DNA of 8,053 bases from ANME-2 cluster archaeon (GTDB lineage Archaea; Halobacteriota; Methanosarcinia; Methanosarcinales; Methanocomedenaceae), in the NCBI GenBank assembly GCA_023544605.1, contig JAMJFQ010000072.1, positions 1 to 8,053 on the forward strand, given 5' to 3'. The notes below the pieces were generated by a model. The model did not search any database and had not been told where the DNA came from. It saw only the letters and a list, made by a program, of their open reading frames with translations. Positions 1-5,245 of the stretch are shown in pieces. A program made the position numbers and the translations under genes. The first letter of the stretch is position 1. Every line of letters begins with the position of its first letter.

Positions 1-321
1 CCATCCGTTAATTGATGAAATATGCCTGATGGCAAGTCATAGCTGGTCTGTTTAGTAAAAAAACACAGAGAACACCCACCTCCTACGGAGTTGAATGCTG
101 CTACGGCTGCAAGGCGTGCAGGTCACAGAGTATATGGGGAAGGATACAATACCGTTCACTCTGTAATTCAAATTTAACCGAAGATAAACGCTGATAAACG
201 CAGATAGTGGTTATATGCGGTGTTATTTTTAAATATTGATTGAATTTAGTGATATTATTGATTTTTAAAGCGCATATGTGCTCATCCGTGGTTCCAAAAG
301 TCAAAACTAAAAATATATACT
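1..321. other. Non-coding left end with repeat remnants
   Basis: I see no convincing gene here. The only longer open frame, on the minus strand across 101-340, runs through repeat sequence and has no family features. The stretch contains a short ACAGAG-type repeat remnant at about 62-76, one copy of a diverged direct repeat at 142-205, and then AT-rich sequence leading into the small gene at 322-441. It is typical of archaeal intergenic regions that have collected dispersed repeats. Confidence 0.6.
142..205 (+). repeat. Dispersed intergenic repeat, copy A
   Basis: This ~64-base segment aligns with 2076-2141 at roughly three-quarters identity with one 2-base gap. It shares GGATACAAT/GGGTACAAT, a TTYACTCT block, AATTTAAC, and an ending of TAAACGCAGAT. 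Internally it is a degenerate tandem of an 11-base GATAAACGC(T/A)-like unit. Similar GCAGAT/GCAGAG-rich repeats are common between genes in many Methanosarcinales genomes (general knowledge). The two copies lie in the same orientation on either side of the ATPase gene. Confidence 0.65.
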
Positions 322-352
322 TTAACAGACCTGGCAGCACTCCACATACAAC
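311..352. repeat. 42 bp motif, copy 1
   Basis: These 42 bases match 7752-7793 at 34 of 42 positions by hand alignment with no gaps. The most conserved part is the TTTAACAG block and the CACTCCACA(T/C)ACAAC block. Copy 1 covers the 3' end of the small Cys-rich reading frame and the AT-rich sequence just after it. Both copies lie a short distance after a GCAGA-type dispersed repeat, so they may belong to one composite element. Confidence 0.55.
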
Positions 353-441
353 TTCTCACATTCACTGACCACATCAGCAATCTCAATCTTATCCTCGTAG
401 AAGTCAGCAATTTTGTTCCCGCCGCGCGAAATGATCTTCAT
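322..441 (-). CDS. Possible 39-residue Cys-rich peptide, unknown function
   Basis: An ATG at 439-441 opens a 39-codon frame ending in TAA at 322-324. The peptide starts MKIISRGGNKIADFYEDK and ends LYVECCQVC, with four of its 39 residues cysteine or five counting the internal EC pair, all in the last third (C-x7-CC-x2-C plus the earlier ECE). About two-thirds of third positions are G or C although the flanking DNA is very AT-rich, which favours real coding. It lies 48 bases downstream of the ATPase stop on the same strand, so it could be co-transcribed. No Shine-Dalgarno is visible, but a TATA-like AT tract lies just upstream and could drive a leaderless transcript. I do not recognise the family. 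The clustered cysteines could bind a metal (inference). The 3' end overlaps a repeated motif, so it may instead be a remnant of a longer gene. Confidence 0.42.
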   Translation of the reverse strand: MKIISRGGNKIADFYEDKIEIADVVSECEKLYVECCQVC

Positions 442-489
442 TAAATATAATTAGTGTAACAATTATAATAATAGTTTAACCAATAAATC

Positions 490-1866
490 TTAAATATCAT
501 CCAGATCAAAAACAACAAAGCCTTTTTCCTTCAATTTCTCCTTTCCTTCAATCTTCTTTGCAGCAAGACCAAAAAACCCTCTCCTCTTACCCTTATTCCA
601 ATTAACCTGTTCAGCCTTAATTTCAAGTTCTCCAAGGATTTTTAACGACTGCTTCAAAGTAAGCGTCTTCCACTTGCACTCTATAAATAAAACCTCCCTG
701 CTCTCATCATTCACAACAAGAAGGTCAATTTCAACCTCTTTATGCCACCATTTATTAATCCCTGTATATTCAAAAGGAATCTCAACACAGTTCCACCCCA
801 CCATTTTTTCAACCAGATATTCAAACCGTCTACCGCAGTAGCTATTGAAATCCGTCTCAACTTTGCCCCTCACCATAGTCTTATTTCCTGCCTCAAGCAA
901 TCCCCTATTGGTGTACACGAACCTGAACCAGAAGTCAAAATAATCATCAATGATCACATATATCCCGCCTTTTCTCTTGTGAATTGGCAGGATATGCCGT
1001 ATAATATGCAAATTCTCAAGCGTATTCAGGTACTTTGAAAGATTGGCCTTATCCATATTTGTAGCCGAATATAGTTTTCCAAGGGAATTATATCCCAGGG
1101 ACAGTTTCTTGAGAATAAGCGCATATATCCACTGCTCACGAAACTCTTGTTTCAGCAAAAAATCTGCTTCTTCATAGAGATACTCACCTTTAGACAGGAT
1201 GTGCTCTTCCATATTTTCAAAAACTGTTTTACTGTTATCCCATTTGTTAAGATATGCAGGAATCCCACCCAACATGAAAATTGTATTAAGTACATCTTCT
1301 GTATTGTATTCTGGCAGGAATTTTTTGACAGATTCTGTCTGTAATTGTGTAACTTCCCATTGCCCTGTTCTTCTTCCAAAGAGGGGGGACCTGACTCCAA
1401 GTACTTCTGTTTCCATTAAACTAACACTTGAGCCGCAAAGAATAAGCATGACATTTTTTGTTTTCAGTATCTGGTCCCAGATTTTCTGGAACAGTGATGG
1501 TACGGCCCTGTCAACTTCTATCAGGTAGGAGAATTCGTCTATTACGATTATTGTCTTTTTAGTATCATCAAGAAATTCTGAAAGAGCCTCGAACATTTCA
1601 ATCCATGTATTTGATTCAAGTTTTGAGAACAGGGGAATATTTAATTGTTCGGCAATGCTTTGCTTAAATTCATTGAGATTTTCATGTGTCGTATCTTTTG
1701 AAGCAAGGAAATAGGCACCATGTTTGCCTTTTAGTGATTGTTGTATAAGTTCGGTTTTACCGACCCTTCTTCTGCCATAGATGACTATGAATTCCGGGGA
1801 TGAACTGTTGTAGCAGTTTTCCATGAATTCCAGTTCAATTTCCCGGTTGATAAATTTTGGTGGCAT
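490..1866 (-). CDS. Archaeal AAA-type ATPase with DUF234 nuclease-like C-terminus
   Basis: The 458-residue product belongs to the archaeal ATPase_2 (PF01637) plus DUF234 (PF03008) type, a STAND/AAA-like NTPase family found in many copies in archaea, with poorly known function. The N-terminal FINREIELEF segment is the usual family opening. Walker A is GRRRVGKT (31-38), Walker B is IIVIDE (106-111), a sensor-like LILCGSS lies at 141-147, and a GRRTG basic motif at 164-168 may supply an arginine finger. A winged-helix-like region spans about 250-290. The DUF234 hallmark IIDDYFDFWFRFV is at 305-317. Near the C-terminus, E379-x-D381 followed by E396-C-K398 resembles a PD-(D/E)xK nuclease core. I chose ATG 1864-1866 because the family start aligns there. 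A TTG at 1921-1923 would add 19 unconvincing residues. The gene is visibly more AT-rich than the glycosyltransferase and ccmF, and lies between repeat copies, which suggests transfer. Confidence 0.88.
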   Translation of the reverse strand: MPPKFINREIELEFMENCYNSSSPEFIVIYGRRRVGKTELIQQSLKGKHGAYFLASKDTTHENLNEFKQSIAEQLNIPLFSKLESNTWIEMFEALSEFLDDTKKTIIVIDEFSYLIEVDRAVPSLFQKIWDQILKTKNVMLILCGSSVSLMETEVLGVRSPLFGRRTGQWEVTQLQTESVKKFLPEYNTEDVLNTIFMLGGIPAYLNKWDNSKTVFENMEEHILSKGEYLYEEADFLLKQEFREQWIYALILKKLSLGYNSLGKLYSATNMDKANLSKYLNTLENLHIIRHILPIHKRKGGIYVIIDDYFDFWFRFVYTNRGLLEAGNKTMVRGKVETDFNSYCGRRFEYLVEKMVGWNCVEIPFEYTGINKWWHKEVEIDLLVVNDESREVLFIECKWKTLTLKQSLKILGELEIKAEQVNWNKGKRRGFFGLAAKKIEGKEKLKEKGFVVFDLDDI

Positions 1867-1883
1867 GATTATTATACTTTGTT

Positions 1884-1900
1884 TACCAATTATTAACTTT
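1884..1900 (-). promoter_or_regulatory. Possible TATA region for the ATPase gene
   Basis: Read on the minus strand, the AT-rich TAAAGTTAATAATT lies about 20-33 bases upstream of the chosen ATG. That spacing suits a leaderless or very short-leader archaeal transcript. No good Shine-Dalgarno precedes the ATG, which fits leaderless expression. The box is a weak match to TTTATATA, so this is a tentative call. Confidence 0.3.
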
Positions 1901-1928
1901 ATCGGTTTTTCTGTTGGTATCAATTAAT

Positions 1929-2030
1929 TAGCCACCCACCGCCGCCCTGCCAGCACTCCACCACCGTACAGCCTGGCAACAGCACCAGAACCGGACAGTT
2001 TGGTAAGTGAAATTGTCGGGCGGCTGGCTA
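1929..2030. repeat. GC-rich interrupted inverted repeat
   Basis: The left arm TAGCCA (1929-1934) plus GCCGCCC (1941-1947) pairs with GGGCGGC (2018-2024) plus TGGCTA (2025-2030), leaving a 6-base bulge on the left. A nested stem pairs TGCCAG (1948-1953) with CTGGCA (1973-1978). The element is far more GC-rich than the sequence on its left. It could be a structured RNA, a short non-autonomous element or a REP-like unit. It lies just upstream of the ATPase start. Confidence 0.5.
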
Positions 2031-2075
2031 TCAGTTCATTGCGAAGTGCAGAGTGCGCTGAGGAACGCAGAGGCG

Positions 2076-2141
2076 GGGTACAATGCAGCGTTTACTCTTT
2101 AGTTCGAATTTAACTGCAGATGGACGCAAATAAACGCAGAT
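2076..2141 (+). repeat. Dispersed intergenic repeat, copy B
   Basis: This is the second copy of the element at 142-205, in the same orientation. The shared landmarks are TACAAT, TTTACTCT, AATTTAACTG and the terminal TAAACGCAGAT. Together the two copies bracket the small peptide frame, the ATPase and the GC-rich inverted repeat, a span of about 2 kb. The divergence between copies argues against a recent insertion. Confidence 0.65.
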
Positions 2142-2167
2142 GGCAGGTTGCTTTTTATTTTGCTCAC

Positions 2168-2225
2168 CCCAAAGAGAGCAAAGTTCGCAAAGACAATATA
2201 GCCGTAACTTTGCGTCCTTCGCGTG
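2168..2225. repeat. GCAAAG-type palindromic repeat remnant
   Basis: The left part carries AGCAAAGTTCGCAAAG and the right part carries AACTTTGCGTCCTTCGCG, so CGCAAAG (about 2189-2195) can pair with CTTTGCG (about 2208-2214) across a short AT-rich spacer. The composition matches the widely scattered ACCGCAAAG/GCAGAG intergenic repeat family seen in many prokaryotic genomes. No coding function is apparent. Confidence 0.5.
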
Positions 2226-2314
2226 TTTTGCGGTGCGGTCGTGCTTTGATGTAAATGTATCGGACTTTGAAGTGTTTGAAATTTATTTATTACCTTTTTT
2301 CAATACCATCAGCT

Positions 2315-3031
2315 TTATCTTTTCAATCTCAACTTGACAACTGCCGAGAACATCTGGGGGATGACCTTTTTCAAATCCAGTTTTGAGCCTTCCCTGTGCC
2401 GCCATTCCACTGGCACCTCAACGATATTATACCCGTGCTGTCCCAGCCGCCAGAGTAGTTCCACGTCAAAGGCATAATCAAAGGTCTGTATCTCGCCAAC
2501 CACTTTGCGGGCAGCTTCTCCCCGAAGTACCTTGCAGCCGCACTGGGTATCCTTGAAAGGCAAGCTGAACAGCAACTTCACCAGAGCATTGAAACCCCGG
2601 CTGGCAAGAATCCTGTGTCCTGGCTGGGCCGTATGTATCACTGACTCGGGCAGGTACCTGGATGAGATGACGCAATCAATGCCTCCTGCGGCCATATCCA
2701 CCATCCTGCCTACATCATGGGGTGGGACTGCTCCGTCTGCATCCACCACCGCGATCACATTTCCAAGCGCCTTCTTAATGCCAAGGAGAATCCCGCCACC
2801 TTTACCCAGTTTAACAGGGTGGGGGAGGGACCTGATCGTTGGATGCGTGCCTGCAAATTCCTCTACAATATCGTTGGTGCTGTCAGTACATCCATCCATG
2901 ACCACCAGTATCTCGTGGGAGATGTCTGAAAAATATCGATCTAATTCGTTCAGAGTATCAAGAATGCGTTTTTCTTCGTTATAGGCAGGTATGACAATGG
3001 AAACCATATCCTGTTTATGTGTCACAGCCAT
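2315..3031 (-). CDS. Family 2 glycosyltransferase, dolichyl-phosphate glucosyltransferase-like
   Basis: The 238-residue product is a GT-A fold family 2 glycosyltransferase closest in motifs to Alg5/DPG-synthase enzymes, which move a sugar from a nucleotide sugar to dolichyl (archaeal polyprenyl) phosphate for surface glycosylation. Visible motifs, numbered from the chosen start, are VIPAYNE (13-19), DGCTDST (46-52), GKGGGI (76-81), the metal-binding DADGA (97-101), SSRY (123-126), DTQCGCK (161-167), FDVELLWR (188-195) and W210 with a GSK at 215-217. No membrane segment is seen, so it is probably cytosolic or peripheral, unlike longer family members with C-terminal membrane helices. I chose ATG 3029-3031. 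A longer frame up to 3103 would translate tRNA sequence. A weak GGTG lies about 10 bases before this ATG. An alternative ATG lies eight codons further in. The gene sits 24 bases after a tRNA and is probably transcribed with it. The exact sugar cannot be told from sequence. Confidence 0.9.
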   Translation of the reverse strand: MAVTHKQDMVSIVIPAYNEEKRILDTLNELDRYFSDISHEILVVMDGCTDSTNDIVEEFAGTHPTIRSLPHPVKLGKGGGILLGIKKALGNVIAVVDADGAVPPHDVGRMVDMAAGGIDCVISSRYLPESVIHTAQPGHRILASRGFNALVKLLFSLPFKDTQCGCKVLRGEAARKVVGEIQTFDYAFDVELLWRLGQHGYNIVEVPVEWRHREGSKLDLKKVIPQMFSAVVKLRLKR

Positions 3032-3055
3032 TGAAACGCACCGAAAATTGGATAA

Positions 3056-3128
3056 TAGCCCGGCACGGATTCGAACCGAGGTCCGGGGATCCAGGGCCCC
3101 CAATGATTGACCACTACACTACCGGGCT
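3056..3128 (-). tRNA. tRNA-Gln (anticodon CTG) with C33
   Basis: The minus strand folds into a 73-base tRNA. The acceptor stem AGCCCGG/CCGGGCT is fully paired. A D-arm of the common archaeal GTGTAGTGGTCAATCAT type follows. The anticodon stem is GGGGG/TCCCC with a 7-base loop CCCTGGA, giving anticodon CTG at 3092-3094. The variable loop is 4 bases, and the T-arm CTCGG-TTCGAAT-CCGTG has one U-U mismatch. The A1-U72 pair is the archaeal tRNA-Gln identity feature read by the GatDE amidotransferase, which supports Gln. CCA is not encoded. The base before the anticodon is C instead of the near-universal U33, which is unusual. Glutamine is normally formed in archaea by charging Glu and then amidating it. 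Confidence 0.88.
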
Positions 3129-3149
3129 GCGACTATCTCAATAACACTT

Positions 3150-3161
3150 GTTACCTATAAG
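3150..3161 (-). promoter_or_regulatory. TATA box for tRNA-Gln
   Basis: Read on the minus strand, ACTTATAGGT lies about 23-32 bases upstream of the tRNA 5' end. This is the expected position for an archaeal TATA box with a transcription start at or just before the mature end. The same transcript could continue into the glycosyltransferase gene. Confidence 0.5.
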
Positions 3162-3190
3162 TCTAACGGATAAATGAATGAAATAATCGG

Positions 3191-3209
3191 ATATACTATT
3201 ATATACCAA
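3191..3209 (+). promoter_or_regulatory. TATA-like promoter for the surface protein gene
   Basis: The tract ATATACTATTATATACC contains overlapping TATA-like boxes about 55-70 bases before the ATG. A start near 3225-3235 would leave a leader of about 30-40 bases, enough to include the strong Shine-Dalgarno. It lies back-to-back with the tRNA-Gln promoter. Confidence 0.5.
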
Positions 3210-3251
3210 ACCGACCAATTAACAAAGGGAAGTACTTAAAAAATTAAATGT

Positions 3252-3257
3252 AGGAGG
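3252..3257 (+). promoter_or_regulatory. Strong Shine-Dalgarno AGGAGG
   Basis: A perfect AGGAGG ends six bases before the ATG at 3264. It fixes the start of the surface protein and predicts efficient translation. It is the best ribosome site in the window. Confidence 0.85.
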
Positions 3258-3263
3258 ATACAT

Positions 3264-4445
3264 ATGAATCTTAGATTTGTAATTGGAATAGTGGGATCTA
3301 TATTCCTGTTGATTTTTTTGAGCGGCCCGGCCCTTTCAGTAATGGGCGGACCACCCGGAACCGGACTGGGACATCGCACAATGGATGGCTGGAATGCATC
3401 TGACATGATGATGCAAGGTAGTGAAAAGCGCGATGGTGCAGGGATACAGGGTATGGGATTTATGCTCAGTGGTGCAGGAATATATGGTCAGTATATTACC
3501 TTTGAAGTGGACAATGAGACCGGGGCAATAACCAGTTATGGAATTGCGGGCATAGACATATTTGATTCTATTGAAATCGATGGGTTCGATTATGATGACA
3601 CCAAATCCCGGGCCAGTGGACCTGTTACCTTATTGACCGATGTCGACGGTACGACGATGGTCCAGGTGCATGACAACCCGTCCGCAGTTATTAACTTACG
3701 AAGTGAGGATGATTATACTGTCAACTTCGATCTGGCAGAAAATGTGAGTATTTCTGAAGATGAGGATATGGTAATTATCGAAACCGAGGACATTGAGATG
3801 TATATAGTCTGCAGTACCGGGTCTTGCGGTGTTACTGTGGACGATGATATCGTATCCATTGATGCGGCCGGGACCAGTGCCGTAGTGGTGCGAGCCATCC
3901 CGGTCAATATGGGGTCATCAGGTGAGATGCACAGGACATTTGCCAGGGAGATGTCCAGGAACCGGGCCGGTGCAGAAGTCTGCCTGGGCGAGGGCGGTTC
4001 GATCAGTGTGGTGAACTACTCACAACGGATGCGGGTGCAAATGCAGTCAATGACAAATGAAAGGATACAACTTCGTGTGAATAGTACTGACCCTGAGGGT
4101 AAGATGATAGCTTTCAACCTGGATAACACTTCATTGATGCTGAAAGAGTGGGACAGGCTAAGGATACTTTTTGACGGCGAACCCATGCAGTGCGTCGATG
4201 ATCCTGTTGAGGTGTTCAATGCCACACAAGCCAGGTGTTACCTATCCTACGAGTCAAGAGAGCGCGTACAGATAATGATGTATATACACGAATTCTCGGA
4301 GCATACCATCGATATCGTAGTAGAGTCGGAAGCAACAGCAGATGCAACGGCAACACCTTCAACAGGAATACCAGGATTTGGAGCCGTGCTGGGTATATTT
4401 GCCGTATTACTGAGCTGGATACTATATCAAAGAAGCAAACAATAA
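3264..4445 (+). CDS. Secreted surface protein with PGF-CTERM-like anchor, unknown function
   Basis: The 393-residue product opens with a signal peptide: MNLRF, a hydrophobic stretch to about residue 20, and small residues near 21-29 for cleavage. The tail has a Thr/Ala-rich linker (about 355-368), then IPGFG (369-373), a hydrophobic segment (374-387) and a short basic end. That is the tripartite form of PGF-CTERM signals, which in archaea are processed by archaeosortase ArtA and swapped for a lipid anchor. The export form fits a cell-surface protein. Between the ends lies a Gly/Met-rich stretch (28-72), then acidic, probably beta-rich sequence. Cysteines are at 183, 188, 240, 310 and 325. Seven N-glycosylation sequons occur (N44, N84, N160, N251, N273, N287, N319). 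I do not recognise the central domain. The start is fixed by the AGGAGG. It converges on the rubrerythrin-like gene. Confidence 0.85.
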   Translation: MNLRFVIGIVGSIFLLIFLSGPALSVMGGPPGTGLGHRTMDGWNASDMMMQGSEKRDGAGIQGMGFMLSGAGIYGQYITFEVDNETGAITSYGIAGIDIFDSIEIDGFDYDDTKSRASGPVTLLTDVDGTTMVQVHDNPSAVINLRSEDDYTVNFDLAENVSISEDEDMVIIETEDIEMYIVCSTGSCGVTVDDDIVSIDAAGTSAVVVRAIPVNMGSSGEMHRTFAREMSRNRAGAEVCLGEGGSISVVNYSQRMRVQMQSMTNERIQLRVNSTDPEGKMIAFNLDNTSLMLKEWDRLRILFDGEPMQCVDDPVEVFNATQARCYLSYESRERVQIMMYIHEFSEHTIDIVVESEATADATATPSTGIPGFGAVLGIFAVLLSWILYQRSKQ

Positions 4446-4461
4446 ATGAAAACAAGGGTTA

Positions 4462-4487
4462 TGGAGTTGGGACTTCTCCCAACTCTA
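4462..4487. terminator. Hairpin between convergent genes
   Basis: GAGTTGGGA (4464-4472) and TCCCAACTC (4477-4485) form a perfect 9 bp stem with a CTTC loop, extendable by a G-T and a T-A pair. It lies between the convergent surface-protein and rubrerythrin-like genes and covers the stop codon of the latter. There is no T-run on the plus side. On the minus side a T-rich stretch follows about 15-25 bases later. It may end both transcripts or protect mRNA 3' ends. Confidence 0.55.
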
Positions 4488-5000
4488 GAACCTGCCTTCG
4501 GTAAGGCTTAGATGGTCTTTTTCAATTTCTATGATAGCTGTGAATACCTCTTTTATCCGCTCTTCGGTGGCCTCGCCCAGGAACTGGGTATAGTGGTCTA
4601 TTGCGTTTGCTTCCCGCTGGTGTGACTCTGCCAGGTTGCCCACGTTCTCATCACTGCACATATCCTTATCCCTGCTAATATCTGGTGTGGGGACCTTCAG
4701 TTCCTTTGCAATGGTTGAAGCGTGTTCGGACTCTATCTTGCCCAGTCTCTTGAACATGGTTGCATCAGTTACATTATCTGAGCGACCAGCAGCACAGAAA
4801 TAGAATTCGGCATTGCTCACCTCAAGTTTTAGTGCCTCTTCAAGATTATTGCGAGAAACAGCGGTCAAGGTGTATTCCGGAAGTTCGAAATCCTTTGCCT
4901 CTATCAGGTATGGTTGGTGCGCACCGCAGAACGGACAGTGTGTGGGCGGTGCATCACCCAGATACCCTTCCTGGCATATCTTGCATTTAAATACTTTCAT
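4485..5000 (-). CDS. Rubrerythrin-like protein: rubredoxin domain plus ferritin-like diiron domain
   Basis: The 171-residue product starts with a rubredoxin-like knuckle domain, C6-x2-C9 and C22-PF-C25, for one iron or zinc. A four-helix ferritin-like domain follows. Candidate diiron ligands are E60 or E65 in helix 1, E90-x2-H93 in helix 2, E126 or E130 in helix 3, and E160-x2-H163 in helix 4. The rubredoxin-first order is that of reverse rubrerythrins, whereas classical rubrerythrin has rubredoxin at the C-terminus. Family members reduce hydrogen peroxide or handle iron in the cytoplasm of anaerobes. I chose ATG 4998-5000 because the Cys domain starts there (MKVFKCKICQ) and a GGGGT lies about 9 bases upstream. 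An extension to 5075 adds 25 residues with no family match. It diverges from ccmF, and shared redox control is plausible. The substrate cannot be told from sequence. Confidence 0.88.
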   Translation of the reverse strand: MKVFKCKICQEGYLGDAPPTHCPFCGAHQPYLIEAKDFELPEYTLTAVSRNNLEEALKLEVSNAEFYFCAAGRSDNVTDATMFKRLGKIESEHASTIAKELKVPTPDISRDKDMCSDENVGNLAESHQREANAIDHYTQFLGEATEERIKEVFTAIIEIEKDHLSLTEGRF

Positions 5001-5085
5001 ATTATTACCCCAGTGTTCTTTGCTGTTATAGAAATTAAAACCTTTCGATAACCATGAATTGACTGCTATGTCCACAAAACCTTAA

Positions 5086-5100
5086 AATAATATAAAATCC
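5086..5100 (-). promoter_or_regulatory. Candidate TATA box for the rubrerythrin-like gene
   Basis: On the minus strand GGATTTTATATTATTTT contains TTTATATT, a near-perfect archaeal TATA box. Transcription would start around 5060, leaving a leader of about 60 bases. A second, weaker candidate, CGAAAGGTTTTAATTT at 5031-5046, would give a leader of only about 10-15 bases. Confidence 0.45.
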
Positions 5101-5109
5101 AAGTAGTTG

Positions 5110-5120
5110 ACACTTAGTGT
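5110..5120. promoter_or_regulatory. Palindrome ACACTTAGTGT, candidate operator
   Basis: A perfect 11-base palindrome (ACACT-T-AGTGT) lies in the 245-base gap between the divergent rubrerythrin-like and ccmF genes. It is about 10 bases upstream of the rubrerythrin-side TATA box and about 60 bases upstream of the ccmF TATA box. Flanking TT and AA extend it imperfectly. The position fits a regulator site acting on one or both promoters, but it does not match an operator that I can name. Confidence 0.35.
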
Positions 5121-5171
5121 AAAATAAATCCACAATAATTAAAAACATATTGCAGCATAGTGATTGCAATC

Positions 5172-5189
5172 CTAAAATAATTTATATAT
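5172..5189 (+). promoter_or_regulatory. BRE/TATA promoter for ccmF
   Basis: CTAAAATAA (BRE-like) is followed directly by TTTATATAT, an excellent archaeal TATA box. Transcription is expected near 5210-5215, giving a leader of about 30-35 bases that includes the GGTGA ribosome site at 5234-5238. Confidence 0.65.
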
Positions 5190-5233
5190 CTAGAGGCGAT
5201 TAACTTTAGTTCAAATTCATTCAATCAATTAAC

Positions 5234-5238
5234 GGTGA
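5234..5238 (+). promoter_or_regulatory. Shine-Dalgarno GGTGA for ccmF
   Basis: GGTGA ends seven bases before the ATG at 5246 and matches part of the archaeal GGAGGTGA consensus. It supports the chosen ccmF start. Confidence 0.65.
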
Positions 5239-5245
5239 AATTTAA

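Larger units (their letters stand above)
1867..2314. other. Intergenic region with inverted repeat and repeats
   Basis: No gene is supported in this 448-base gap. It holds the upstream region of the ATPase, a GC-rich interrupted inverted repeat (1929-2030), GCAGAG-type repeat remnants (about 2041-2075), copy B of the flanking direct repeat (2076-2141), and a GCAAAG-type palindromic repeat (about 2168-2225). A 65-codon open frame at 2140-2337 is made largely of repeat sequence and is not considered coding. Confidence 0.6.

Noticed and set aside
142..205. CRISPR-like array
   Set aside because: The internal GATAAACGC units are short, imperfect and without spacers, so this is a dispersed intergenic repeat.
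101..340. 79-codon open frame on the minus strand
   Set aside because: It runs through the direct repeat and overlaps the better supported small frame at 322-441.
490..1866. Transposon or integrated element around the ATPase
   Set aside because: No transposase, integrase, terminal inverted repeats or target duplication is visible. Only diverged direct repeats flank it.
1867..1923. TTG start giving 19 more residues on the ATPase
   Set aside because: The family N-terminus aligns with the ATG at 1866, and the added residues are not family-like.
2140..2337. 65-codon open frame on the plus strand
   Set aside because: It is built from GCAAAG repeat sequence and runs into the 3' end of the glycosyltransferase gene on the other strand.
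3032..3103. Longer glycosyltransferase start
   Set aside because: The extra codons are the tRNA-Gln 3' half. The family begins at the VIPAYNE region shortly after the ATG at 3031.
3056..3128. tRNA-Pro(TGG) reading of the anticodon arm
   Set aside because: TGG in the anticodon position would need a 9-base loop or unpaired stem bases. The 7-base loop gives CTG, and the A1-U72 pair fits Gln.
5001..5075. Upstream start for the rubrerythrin-like gene
   Set aside because: It adds 25 residues before the conserved MKVFKCKIC opening, overlaps likely promoter DNA, and has no better ribosome site.
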